Assembly: GCF_035594035.1 (NCBI RefSeq)
Contig: NZ_CP141588.1
Location: 1,240,001-1,304,000, forward strand
DNA length: 64,000 nt
Direction: 5' to 3'
Source: Sphingomonas sp. LY54
GTDB lineage: Bacteria; Pseudomonadota; Alphaproteobacteria; Sphingomonadales; Sphingomonadaceae
Part shown: in pieces, positions 6,602 through 14,192 of the stretch
How the letters are laid out: the number at the start of each line of letters is the position of its first letter
How positions within the stretch are numbered: the stretch's first letter is position 1
Made by a program: the position numbers and the translations under genes
Notes under the pieces: model-generated
The model's database searches: none
What the model saw: the letters and a program-made list of their open reading frames with translations, nothing else
What the model was told of the DNA's origin: nothing

Positions 6602-8011
6602 TCACTCCGCTGCGGCGAGCAGCTCCGCCTCTTCGGGCGTAGCGGCGTCCAAGGGCGCGTCGTTCCCGGACGTGGTGTCAGCTTGAGACCGGCCTAAGGC
6701 CGCTTGGAAGAGGTCGCGCAGCTCGAGCGGCACGTATTCGAGCGCGTCGCGACGCATGCGTCCTCCCTTCTTGTACCAGTCGGTGATCGTCTCCCGCTCG
6801 GTATCTTGCCGCATCCGGGGCGGGTTCACGATGGTGCGGGGGCGGCGCGTGAGTTTGCCCAGCAGGTCGAGGTTCCAACATTCGACTGCGCCCAGCCTGC
6901 CGCCCGTCGAAGGCTCGGCAATCGCCTTCATCAACGCGCGGCCGGCAGCACTGCCTAGACTGAGCGGTACGGCATTGCCGACCTGCTCGTATTTCTTGCG
7001 AATCATGCCGGCGACCTCCCAGTCGTCGGGGAATTCCTGGACGCGCGCATATTCGCGCACGCTCAGCGGCCGAAGTTCCGTCGGATGGCAGAGGCTGGTT
7101 GCCTTGCTGTCCGGGCGTGTTGTCAGCGCCGGCGACGGCTTGCTCCAAGACAGGCGGCGGAAGAATCCCGACCGGCCGCCCCACGAGTGGAAGGCCCTTC
7201 CCATGGCCAGCGCCTGTACGTCGCTCGGCAGGTCGCGCCAGTTTCCTCCTTCGGGAACCTGGACGAGATACTTCTCCTTAGCGGGGCAGAAACGATAGAA
7301 TTCCGGATCCGCTTCGTTCAGGTCGCCGATGGCGTCGCGCAGCGTCCGCCACTTCGCGCGCCCATGGCGCCCGTCGCGGTCGTGGGTGGGCTCGGGAATC
7401 CTGATGCCTTCGGCGTCGCGGCTACCGAGCATCAGGAGCCGCTGCCGCGCCTGCGGGGTGCCGTAGTCGGCCGCGTTCAGGACATCGAATACAGTGTAGT
7501 AGTTCAGCTCTCGCAGCTGGTCCGAGATGACCCGGAAGGCCGAGCCAAGCTCCTCGTCGTCACCGAGAGGCGGATTGCCCGGTCCTCGTCGATTGAGCGG
7601 ACGGTGCTTCGCAGCAGCGGAGATGAGGCCGCGCACGTTCTCCATCACGAAGAAGCGCGGCTGGGATTCTCGGACGACCCGCGCGAATTGTTCGAACAGC
7701 GTGCCGCGAGGATCGTCGAACGACTGGCGAGTTCCGGCCGTGCTGAACACTTGGCACGATGGCCCACCCGCAACGACAATCGGCTCGCCTCGCTTCAAAC
7801 CGGCCGCCGCAAGTATCTCGTCGGTGGTCACACTCTCGATCGGCTTGTCAATCAGTGGCAGGCTCGGTCGGTTCTGCCGGATCGTCTTGATGGCGTAAGG
7901 GTTACACTCGAGCGCAACCGCGATCCTGAACCCGGCCCGTTCCAAGCCCAGATCCAGACCCATTGCGCCCGAGAACAGCGAGATCACGGGGAGGTCGCGC
8001 TTATCTGTCAT
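6602..8011 (-). CDS. DNA (cytosine-5) methyltransferase
   Basis: A protein of 469 residues with ordered C5-methyltransferase motifs. Motif I is SLFSGAMGLDLGLERAGF (11-28). Motif IV is GGPSCQVFSTAG with the catalytic Cys at 86. Motif VI is FFVMENVRGL, motif VIII is YGTPQARQRLLMLG, motif IX lies around REYARVQEFPDDW, and motif X is YEQVGNAVPLSLG. The residue before the catalytic Cys is Ser, where most family members have Pro. About 110 residues follow motif X. The ATG overlaps the stop of the ribbon-helix-helix gene (ATGA), so they form one operon. The target sequence cannot be read from the protein. It may be the modification half of a restriction-modification pair with the nuclease-like gene at 8448, or an orphan. 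Confidence 0.93.
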   Translation of the reverse strand: MTDKRDLPVISLFSGAMGLDLGLERAGFRIAVALECNPYAIKTIRQNRPSLPLIDKPIESVTTDEILAAAGLKRGEPIVVAGGPSCQVFSTAGTRQSFDDPRGTLFEQFARVVRESQPRFFVMENVRGLISAAAKHRPLNRRGPGNPPLGDDEELGSAFRVISDQLRELNYYTVFDVLNAADYGTPQARQRLLMLGSRDAEGIRIPEPTHDRDGRHGRAKWRTLRDAIGDLNEADPEFYRFCPAKEKYLVQVPEGGNWRDLPSDVQALAMGRAFHSWGGRSGFFRRLSWSKPSPALTTRPDSKATSLCHPTELRPLSVREYARVQEFPDDWEVAGMIRKKYEQVGNAVPLSLGSAAGRALMKAIAEPSTGGRLGAVECWNLDLLGKLTRRPRTIVNPPRMRQDTERETITDWYKKGGRMRRDALEYVPLELRDLFQAALGRSQADTTSGNDAPLDAATPEEAELLAAAE

Positions 8012-8205
8012 CTTTTTCTTCGATTTGAATTGAAACCAAGCTCCAGCTGACCTTGCTGCAGCTCTTCGAACAGCCGGGTAAGGGCTAGTTCCACGACATA
8101 TCGCTTTGTCAGCCGGGGTTTCCGGCGCGTCGTGGAGTCCAGAAGACTTTCGTAGATCTCACGATCCAGTGTGATCGTCAGGCGTGGCTCTTCGTCCGCC
8201 ATCAT
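8008..8205 (-). CDS. Small ribbon-helix-helix-like DNA-binding protein
   Basis: A protein of 65 residues, PRLTITLDREIYESLLDST followed by KRYVVELALTRLFEEL. This is the beta-strand/helix/helix arrangement of CopG/Arc-type repressors. It starts at an ATG-ATG pair preceded by GGAGGAGG. Its stop overlaps the methyltransferase start. Immediately upstream lie three CACCAAA repeats on a 10-bp period, a plausible operator for a cooperative RHH dimer. It is most simply a controller of its own RHH-methyltransferase operon. A CopG-type antitoxin is an alternative, but no toxin partner is adjacent. Confidence 0.7.
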   Translation of the reverse strand: MMADEEPRLTITLDREIYESLLDSTTRRKPRLTKRYVVELALTRLFEELQQGQLELGFNSNRRKR

Positions 8206-8226
8206 GTCCTCCTCCGCGTGTTTCTA

Positions 8227-8258
8227 CACCAAAGCGCACCAAAGGCCACCAAATTTTG
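8227..8258 (-). promoter_or_regulatory. Phased CACCAAA repeats, candidate RHH operator
   Basis: CACCAAA occurs at 8227-8233, 8237-8243 and 8247-8253, exactly 10 bp apart and thus on one face of the helix. The last copy runs into CCAAATTTTGG, a short palindrome. The block lies 22 bp upstream of the RHH gene start. Tandem, helically phased half-sites are characteristic of ribbon-helix-helix operators. Confidence 0.6.
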
Positions 8259-8447
8259 GGCTGAGGTGGATGTCTAGCGATGCCTAAAATGAGACTTGGA
8301 TTGTCGTAAGAGGCGGCGGAGATCGCGCCCGGGGAGCTGCCTTGGCAGGTACGGAATGTCGGCTACCGGGGCGTCGATCGACTCGGAATAGCTTCTATGG
8401 GCGCTTGGCGGCCGTTTTAGCTGTAGTCGTCGTCCTCTGAGCTCGCC

Positions 8448-9395
8448 TCACAGGAAGGGGCTGGAGGCCGCGCATGTGCTCTGCTTCAGCGCGGTGCGGA
8501 GCTGGAAAACCAGCCGATCAAGAAGCTTCTTCATTTCTGGGTCGGGCTCGTAGGGGCTGCTGAAGCGCCAGCGCCGGTGCTGAAGGAACAGCGTTACCCA
8601 GAGCTCAATTGTGCCCCCACCCCAGGTACCGGTCTCAAGCGCGGCTTCGAGTTGCTGCCCCTCAAATTCCATTGGGTCACCGAAGCCGGCTTGCTTCGCG
8701 AGTCCGTAGCCGTCGACCAGCATCGCCAATGGCAATGAAGTTTCCCAAGTCAGACTATCCGGCACCGCGCTGAAATTGCCGCACCCTACTTCGCGCACCC
8801 AGCAAGGCTGTTCGCTACCGGGTTCAATGGAAATGTTCTGGAGAAGCAGGTTCCGCTCCGGTCCGAACAACAGCTCAACCAGATCAGTTATACTGCCCAC
8901 GGGCCTAAAACGCGGCGACGTGACAACCCTATGCTGCGGCCGCTCCGCCTTTAGTCCCTTCGCATTCGCCCGGCTGTGCTTCGCAACACGATCCCCAAGC
9001 GCTGGAAGTCTTCGTCCAGGGACGGAGCCGAACCACTTGAACGACACCAAGGAAAAATCAGTCGGATTATAGATCATCCAGATTAGGCATCCCGAGGGCT
9101 TTGCAGCAAGGCGCGTATTGACCGTCACATCAAATCGCCTGCCTCCCATTTTCATTGCTTTGAGTTGCATGTGCCGCAGGATGCCTGAGGCCTCGACTAC
9201 CACGTCATAGCCATCGCGATCACAGTCGCTGCGCAGGATCTCGAAGGCTTCGTCACGTCGCAGCAGCTCGCTGCCGAGCTCTGCTAGGAACCTATATTCC
9301 AGCACCTTTTCAACGAGCGAGGAACTGTGCGTCTCAATAGATGGGGAAGGTCCTTGGCCCTCGCCCGGCGCGTGTGAGTTTTGTGGCCTGTCCAT
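8448..9395 (-). CDS. Putative PD-(D/E)XK-type nuclease or DUF4365-like protein
   Basis: A protein of 315 residues with no family clearly recognised. The N-terminal third has E-rich helix VEKVLEYRFLAELGSELL, then DRDGYDVVVEASGILRHMQLKAM. This resembles the core D...(E/Q)xK of restriction-endonuclease folds and of DUF4365 proteins (GYD followed by a strand and QLK). FDVTVNTRLAAKPSGCLIWMIY may be the next core strands. The rest shows no known domain. It is transcribed towards the RHH-methyltransferase operon, with the CACCAAA repeats between them, so it could be the restriction half of a restriction-modification system. The start is uncertain because no strong ribosome site precedes 9395. Confidence 0.5.
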   Translation of the reverse strand: MDRPQNSHAPGEGQGPSPSIETHSSSLVEKVLEYRFLAELGSELLRRDEAFEILRSDCDRDGYDVVVEASGILRHMQLKAMKMGGRRFDVTVNTRLAAKPSGCLIWMIYNPTDFSLVSFKWFGSVPGRRLPALGDRVAKHSRANAKGLKAERPQHRVVTSPRFRPVGSITDLVELLFGPERNLLLQNISIEPGSEQPCWVREVGCGNFSAVPDSLTWETSLPLAMLVDGYGLAKQAGFGDPMEFEGQQLEAALETGTWGGGTIELWVTLFLQHRRWRFSSPYEPDPEMKKLLDRLVFQLRTALKQSTCAASSPFL

Positions 9396-9781
9396 CGGTC
9401 GCTCATCCAGTGGAGCACCGCTCTGGCCTCGGCCTCATTCGTCGCTCCTATGTCCTCTCGGGGCGACGGCCGAAGCCGGATGTTGGAAACCTGCACACAG
9501 TCAGGCGCATGCGCCTTTACCGTTGTCGGCTGGACATACGCGCATGCCACCCGGCCGATGATCGTCGACCGAGCCTGTGTGAAGGGGTTTCCACGCCCCG
9601 CTCCTGGTTCTCTCAGGAGCAGGAGCACTTTGCTCGACATGGCCCAAAGGGCAAGTCGAAAGAGTTCCGGCCCCTGCTTCGAAAGGACTGGACTTCAGCT
9701 GCGAACGGAGCGTCAGTGGGACTGCCGGCGCACCCTCGGCGAGTGCGCCCATGCCCCGCCGATGGCTGATCCGCGGGGCTT
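9396..9781. other. Intergenic stretch with no supported gene
   Basis: About 390 bases between the nuclease-like gene and the recombinase cassette. Open frames exist on both strands, including one on the minus strand at 9284-9640 that overlaps the nuclease gene, but none has a ribosome site or recognisable domain. It may contain the junction between two separately acquired pieces of the island. Confidence 0.5.
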
Positions 9782-9812
9782 CCGTCAGTGCGGCAAATCC
9801 TGCCGCTGACGG
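9782..9812 (+). repeat. Hairpin abutting the recombinase cassette
   Basis: CCGTCAGTGCGGCA (9782-9795) pairs with TGCCGCTGACGG (9801-9812) with one bulged base. Its end merges into the ribosome site GGAG of the next gene. The inner arms, GCGGCA and TGCCG, match the palindrome at 12222-12237 on the other side of the cassette. It could be an operator, a translational control hairpin or a recombinase-binding site. Confidence 0.5.
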
Positions 9813-9820
9813 AGAATGAC

Positions 9821-10132
9821 ATGACTGAAGCAATCCAGATCAGCGAACCGCCGAAGCCGAAGCGGACAAGGAAGTCGGCAGCCGGGAGTGCACCAGTAAC
9901 GGCGTGTTCAAAGGGCCCCAACAAATCCACCAAGGCTGACACCGTAGTGGCGCTGCTCTCCAGGGCGAAGGGCGCGACGCTCGACGACATCATGACGGCT
10001 ACCGGTTGGCAGAGCCACTCGGTACGCGGTTTCATCTCCGGCACGCTGAAAAAGAAGCTGGGACGGACCATCACCTCGGAGAAGACGGCCAGAGGTCGGA
10101 TTTACCGCCTTCTCGCAGGAGGCGCAGGATGA
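9821..10132 (+). CDS. DUF3489-family protein
   Basis: A protein of 103 residues. After a basic Pro/Lys-rich N-terminus, residues about 37-98 contain KADTVVALLSRAKGATLDDIMTATGW, QSHSVRGFISGTLKKKLG and YRLL. This is the winged-helix-like pattern of DUF3489. ATG 9821 is chosen because GGAG sits six bases upstream; an earlier GTG at 9788 would start inside the hairpin. The stop overlaps the start of the DUF2924 gene. DUF3489 proteins travel with DUF2924 and a serine recombinase in proteobacterial mobile elements, and probably bind DNA. Confidence 0.8.
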   Translation: MTEAIQISEPPKPKRTRKSAAGSAPVTACSKGPNKSTKADTVVALLSRAKGATLDDIMTATGWQSHSVRGFISGTLKKKLGRTITSEKTARGRIYRLLAGGAG

Positions 10133-10521
10133 TGGACGAGCGGTTGCTCGCGCAGCTTGCCCAGGCGGATCTGGAGAAGCTGCGTAAGGAATGGGAGCGG
10201 CGCTACGGCGCCGCCCCCCGCCTTCGCTCCCCAGCGCTCCTGCGGCGGATCCTTATCTGGCGCATACAGGCGGCGACGGAAGGCGGGCTGGATTGGGTCA
10301 CGCGGCGGCTTCTCGTGAGCGATGCCAGCCCCGAAAACCTGATGGCGGAAGGAAGCGTCATCACCCGCGAGTGGAAAGGCATGCAGCACCAGGTTGAGGT
10401 CGCGGATGGCGGCTATTTCTACAACGGCAGGCGCTGGAAGAGCCTATCCGAAGTTGCCCGGAAAATCACCGGGACGAGATGGAATGGTCCCCGCTTCTTT
10501 GGGCTCCGGGACGCGGAATGA
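10129..10521 (+). CDS. DUF2924-family protein
   Basis: A protein of 130 residues. The N-terminus LAQLAQADLEKLRKEWERRYG, followed by LRSPALLRRILIWRIQ, is the characteristic DUF2924 block. The C-terminus has ITREWKGMQHQVEV, YNGRRWKSLSEVARKITGTRWNGPRFFGL, a small DNA-binding-like domain also seen in phage and integrase-associated proteins. The start ATG (10129 or 10132) overlaps the upstream stop, and the stop overlaps the recombinase ATG (ATGA), so the three genes are translationally coupled. It is probably an accessory factor of the recombinase. Confidence 0.85.
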   Translation: MMDERLLAQLAQADLEKLRKEWERRYGAAPRLRSPALLRRILIWRIQAATEGGLDWVTRRLLVSDASPENLMAEGSVITREWKGMQHQVEVADGGYFYNGRRWKSLSEVARKITGTRWNGPRFFGLRDAE

Positions 10522-12107
10522 CGAAGAAACGGTGTGCCATCTACACCCGCAAGAGCTCCGAGGAAGGGCTTAATCAGGACTTCAACAGCCTCGATGCACA
10601 GCGGGAGGCATGCGAAGCCTACATCACTTCGCAGAAGAGCGAGGGATGGTCTCCCGTCGGGGCCCACTATGACGATGGGGGCTGGTCCGGCGGCAATATA
10701 GATCGGCCGGCTCTGAAGGCGCTGCTGGCTGACATAGACGCCGGGCGGGTTGATGTCGTGGTAGTCTACAAGGTGGATCGGCTCACCAGAAGCCTGGCTG
10801 ACTTCGCGCGCATCGTGGATCTGTTCGACCGGCACGGCGTCTCATTCGTGTCGGTGACGCAGGCGTTCAATACGACATCATCCATGGGCCGGCTGACGCT
10901 CAACGTGCTCCTGTCATTCGCGCAGTTCGAGCGTGAGGTCACAGGCGAGCGCATCCGCGACAAGATCGCTGCCTCGAAAGCAAAGGGCATGTGGATGGGC
11001 GGCTATCCGCCCCTCGGATATGACCAGGAAGGTCGCACTCTCAAAATCAATGAGGTGGAGGCGGAGGCAGTCCGCCACATCTTCCGACGATATGTAAAAC
11101 TGGGATCAGTGTACGCTCTCTGCAATGAGCTGGAGGCTGATGGCATCCGGACGAAAATGTCCACTTCACAGGCGGGCATTACCCGGGGCGGCGTTCGGTT
11201 CAGTCGCGGCAGTCTCTACAATCTTCTCGGGAATCCGATCTACGTCGGTGAAATCAGACATAAAGATAAGACATACCCGGGGCAGCATCCGCCGATCGTC
11301 GAGCGGGAGCTGTTCGGTGCGGCCCAGGAGCAGCGGCGACGGCGGGGGATCGTCAAGCGCGAGCGGGCAGCGAGCCGCGCTCCACTGTCCGGTATTCTTC
11401 ATGATGCGCTGGGTCACAGGATGTCTGCAACGCACGCTCGTGGGAGATCAGGGCAGCGCTATCCCTACTACATCTCGCGCATACCGGCTTCGCATCCCGG
11501 GGCTGCACGTGTGCTCCGGCGCGTGCCCGGTGCGAGCGTCGAGGATGTGCTCATCTCGTCGCTGAGGCGCTGGAGCGGCCGGCAGACCTCGAGCTGGATC
11601 GACCTGCTGCCGTTCCTGAAGCGGGTGGAGCTTCATCGTGACTGCATTGTCGTCGAGCTAGCGCCGCCAATGCATGAGAATTGGACCGGCGCTATGGACG
11701 CAGCGGAGGAGTGGGCGATTACGTCAGCTGGCCGGCTTCAGATCATTCATCCGGTGAGGATCGTCACCCGCGGCGCATGTACATCACGAGTAGAAGCGGC
11801 TTCTCCCAAGGGCCGGGCTCGTCCGGATAAGTCGCTCATCGCCGGCCTCAGGCGCTCACACGCCGAGTTGAACTCACGCGGCATCGACATGACTGATCTG
11901 AGGTCGCAGCAGGAACATGCCAGAGGGATGGGCGATCCCTATCTCCGCAAGCTGTCAAAGCTTGCCCTCCTCGCACCGGATATTCAGCGTTCGATCCTTG
12001 AGGGCCTTCAGCCTTCCGGCCTCACCTTGGGCAGACTGTTAGACGTTGATCTTCCACTTCGTTGGGACGAGCAGCGGCAGCTCCTGGGCTTTCCTGCAGG
12101 TGCCTGA
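10518..12107 (+). CDS. Large serine recombinase / site-specific integrase
   Basis: A protein of 529 residues. The N-terminal resolvase domain starts with CAIYTRKSS, placing the catalytic Ser at 13. It continues with SLDAQREAC, VVVYKVDRLTRSLADF and the E-helix region FAQFEREVTGERIRDKIAASK. A recombinase domain follows at about 155-300 (GYPPLGYD, LYNLLGNPIYVGEIRH). The usual zinc-ribbon region around GILHDALGHRMSATHARG lacks the Cys pairs seen in many relatives. The C-terminal 200 residues are poorly conserved. The start was moved to 10518 because it overlaps the DUF2924 stop; the upstream in-frame ATG at 10479 lies within that gene. The recombinase lies 385 bp from tRNA-Ser and probably moved part or all of the island. 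Confidence 0.93.
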   Translation: MTKKRCAIYTRKSSEEGLNQDFNSLDAQREACEAYITSQKSEGWSPVGAHYDDGGWSGGNIDRPALKALLADIDAGRVDVVVVYKVDRLTRSLADFARIVDLFDRHGVSFVSVTQAFNTTSSMGRLTLNVLLSFAQFEREVTGERIRDKIAASKAKGMWMGGYPPLGYDQEGRTLKINEVEAEAVRHIFRRYVKLGSVYALCNELEADGIRTKMSTSQAGITRGGVRFSRGSLYNLLGNPIYVGEIRHKDKTYPGQHPPIVERELFGAAQEQRRRRGIVKRERAASRAPLSGILHDALGHRMSATHARGRSGQRYPYYISRIPASHPGAARVLRRVPGASVEDVLISSLRRWSGRQTSSWIDLLPFLKRVELHRDCIVVELAPPMHENWTGAMDAAEEWAITSAGRLQIIHPVRIVTRGACTSRVEAASPKGRARPDKSLIAGLRRSHAELNSRGIDMTDLRSQQEHARGMGDPYLRKLSKLALLAPDIQRSILEGLQPSGLTLGRLLDVDLPLRWDEQRQLLGFPAGA

Positions 12108-12491
12108 TCATTCCGTGGACGAAACCTGAACGGGCCCTGCTCGTGCCCTGAAACAACCCTGTTCCCCGCCTGATAAATTCCACGCCCTTCGGCAGAACTT
12201 TCACATCTGCGCATAATGAAGCGGCAGATATCTGCCGTTTCTAGGCGCGGGCGGTTCAATTCAGCACGTTGTGAATGTCGATTAAAATTCAAGTTGCAGG
12301 GAAATCAGGCTCTCCGCCGAAAGGGTGTATGGCCGGAGCCTGTCAGAGACGGTGCCCCAGAGTGCCGCCACCTGGCGGCCGGAGGAGTAAATTGATCGTC
12401 GCGGCGACACCCTTTCACCCGCTGAAAGCGCGGACTTTTGCGCCCTCACCCGAGCGGCTTACGCCGTAGAGAGAAAGACTGGTCAGGAAGG
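12108..12491. other. Island/core junction region without genes
   Basis: About 380 bases between the recombinase and tRNA-Ser. It holds a perfect 16-bp palindrome at 12222-12237 and no convincing gene. Base composition looks more AT-rich than the core downstream. If the island uses this side as an attachment site, the junction should lie here or in the tRNA. Confidence 0.5.
12222..12237. repeat. Perfect 16-bp palindrome downstream of the recombinase
   Basis: CGGCAGATATCTGCCG is self-complementary. It extends to 22 bp with one mismatched pair (AA before, TT after). It lies 115 bp past the recombinase stop. The arms match those of the hairpin at 9782-9812. It could be a recombinase recognition site or att core; there is no T-run to suggest a terminator. 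Confidence 0.5.
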
Positions 12492-12581
<90 letters not shown>

Positions 12582-12708
12582 GCGGAGACGAGGGACACCC
12601 CGCTCAAGTCAGGGCCGGTCGATAGCGGGGGCGCTCTAGCCGATGGATTCGCGCTTGCCAAGCGCCCTTCCTTGCCGGTCGCGCGTTATTGCCTACATTG
12701 GAGGTGAC

Positions 12709-13089
12709 ATGCCTACGCACGACGCTTTCTTCCACGACCATGACGCCGCGATGCTGGCGCCGCCGGTCGCCCATGCCCGCTTCGCGATCGGCGACATCGT
12801 GCGCCACAAAGTGTTCGAGTTCCGCGGCGTGATCTTCGACGTCGACCCGGTCTTTGCCAATAGCGAGGAATGGTATCAGGCGATTCCCGCGGACCTGCGC
12901 CCGGCCAAGGACCAGCCCTTCTACCACCTGCTCGCCGAAAATGCGGATTCGAGCTACGTCGCCTATGTCAGCCAGCAGAACCTGATCGCCGACGACAGCG
13001 ACGAGCCGATCGACCATCCCGCCATTGCCGGGATCTTCGATGCTTATGCGGGCGGACGCTATCGCCTGCGGCGCGAACATCGCCATTAG
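12709..13089 (+). CDS. hspQ: Heat shock protein HspQ
   Basis: A protein of 126 residues. The segment FAIGDIVRHKVFEFRGVIFDVDP, then WYQAIP, then QPFYHLLAE and YVAYVSQQNL, is the HspQ/YccV hemimethylated-DNA-binding-like domain. In enterobacteria HspQ is a specificity factor for Lon and a heat-shock protein. ATG 12709 follows GGAGG at good spacing. It is the first core gene to the right of tRNA-Ser, and rplU follows on the same strand after about 130 bp with its own promoter candidate. The His-rich ends (HDHDA and REHRH) are unremarkable. Confidence 0.9.
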   Translation: MPTHDAFFHDHDAAMLAPPVAHARFAIGDIVRHKVFEFRGVIFDVDPVFANSEEWYQAIPADLRPAKDQPFYHLLAENADSSYVAYVSQQNLIADDSDEPIDHPAIAGIFDAYAGGRYRLRREHRH

Positions 13090-13119
13090 AAAAAAGGCCG
13101 AGCGCGCCGCCGCGTTCGG

Positions 13120-13148
13120 TTGACATTGCCTGCCCTCGCTTGTAGCAG
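13120..13148 (+). promoter_or_regulatory. Candidate promoter of rplU-rpmA
   Basis: TTGACA at 13120-13125 followed after 17 nt by TAGCAG at 13143-13148. The -35 is consensus and the -10 is weak, common in GC-rich alphaproteobacteria. It leaves a leader of about 65 nt before rplU. Confidence 0.45.
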
Positions 13149-13221
13149 ACCGCTTCCCGCGGGGCCTATGGCCACGGCCGTTAAGCCTGCGAAAAAGCTT
13201 TGAAGGTAATTGGAAACAGCC

Positions 13222-13692
13222 ATGTTCGCAGTCGTGCGCACGGGCGGCAAGCAGTATCGCGTTGCCGCAGGAGACAAGATCGTCGTCGAGAAACTCGCCG
13301 GCGAAGCGGGTGAAACCATCACGCTGGACGACGTCCTGCTGGCAGGCGAAGGCTCGGACCTGAAGTCGACCGACGGCCTCACCGTCTCGGCCGAGATCAT
13401 CGCGCAGGCGAAGGGCGAGAAGGTCATCGTCTTCAAGAAGCGCCGCCGCCACAATTACCGCCGCAAGAACGGCCACCGCCAGCAGCATACGATCCTGCGC
13501 ATCACCGCGATCGGCGATGCCAAGGCCGAGAAGCCGAAGAAGGCCGCCGCCAAGAAGGACGCCGCTCCGGCTCCCGAGGCTGGCGCTCCGGCCGTCGAGA
13601 CCGCTTCGGAAGCGACCGCCAAGGCACCGGCCAAGACCGCCGGCACCAAGAAGGCCGCGACCAAGAAGCCGGTTGCCGACAAGAACGCATAA
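13222..13692 (+). CDS. rplU: 50S ribosomal protein L21
   Basis: A protein of 156 residues. The first 103 form a complete L21: [14 protein letters not shown] at the start, then [33 protein letters not shown] and TILRITAI. L21 binds 23S rRNA in the large subunit. The remaining 50 or so residues are a low-complexity Ala/Lys/Pro/Glu tail, longer than the usual family length of about 100 but seen in other sphingomonads. ATG 13222 matches the family start. rpmA follows after 49 bp in the conserved rplU-rpmA operon. Confidence 0.98.
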   Translation: MFAVVRTGGKQYRVAAGDKIVVEKLAGEAGETITLDDVLLAGEGSDLKSTDGLTVSAEIIAQAKGEKVIVFKKRRRHNYRRKNGHRQQHTILRITAIGDAKAEKPKKAAAKKDAAPAPEAGAPAVETASEATAKAPAKTAGTKKAATKKPVADKNA

Positions 13693-13741
13693 TCATATAT
13701 CGCCTGGAAAGGCGCGATAGAGACACGAAGGCAGATTCGAC

Positions 13742-14014
13742 ATGGCACATAAAAAAGCAGGCGGTTCGTCGCGCAACGGTCGTGATTCGGCCGGCCGTCG
13801 TCTTGGCGTGAAGAAGTTCGGTGGCGAGGCCGTCGTCGGCGGCAACATCATCGTGCGTCAGCGCGGCACCAAATATTATCCGGGCACCAACGTCGGCATG
13901 GGCAAAGACCACACCCTCTTTGCGCTTACCGACGGCCGCGTCGCGTTCCGCGACGGCAAGCTCGGCCGCAAATTCGTCTGCGTAGAGATGATTAGCGCGC
14001 AAGCGGCGGAATAA
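13742..14014 (+). CDS. rpmA: 50S ribosomal protein L27
   Basis: A protein of 90 residues, beginning [20 protein letters not shown] and containing [20 protein letters not shown] and GKDHTLFAL, diagnostic of L27. Its N-terminal tail reaches the peptidyl-transferase centre. The length is normal. It is co-transcribed with rplU and followed by two hairpins, the second a good intrinsic terminator. Confidence 0.98.
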   Translation: MAHKKAGGSSRNGRDSAGRRLGVKKFGGEAVVGGNIIVRQRGTKYYPGTNVGMGKDHTLFALTDGRVAFRDGKLGRKFVCVEMISAQAAE

Positions 14015-14055
14015 AGGACGATCGATAACGGGTCGTCCTTCCAGGGGCGGCCCAA

Positions 14056-14110
14056 GGTTCTCAAGCGAGAACCGTTTCGAGGGAGAGGGGCAGCCCCTTC
14101 TCCCTTTTTT
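14056..14110 (+). terminator. Intrinsic terminator after rplU-rpmA
   Basis: GGGAGAGGGGC (14081-14091) pairs with GCCCCTTCTCCC (14093-14104) and is followed by six T (14105-14110). Just before it, GGTTCTC (14056-14062) and GAGAACC (14067-14073) form another hairpin. A third inverted repeat, AAGGACGA/TCGTCCTT (14014-14040), begins at the rpmA stop. Confidence 0.85.
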
Positions 14111-14192
14111 CGTGTCTCCCTCGAAAGCAGTGTCGCCGGACCGTAACCCTGATGGGGCAAGGGCCGGCGAACAGGACCAGAGAGGAAGAGAC

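Noticed and set aside
8206..8447. Possible additional small gene between the RHH gene and the nuclease-like gene.
   Set aside because: No open frame with a start and ribosome site; the space is better explained by the promoter and operator.
9284..9640. Minus-strand open frame upstream of the nuclease-like gene.
   Set aside because: It overlaps that gene by over 100 bases, has no ribosome site and no recognisable domain.
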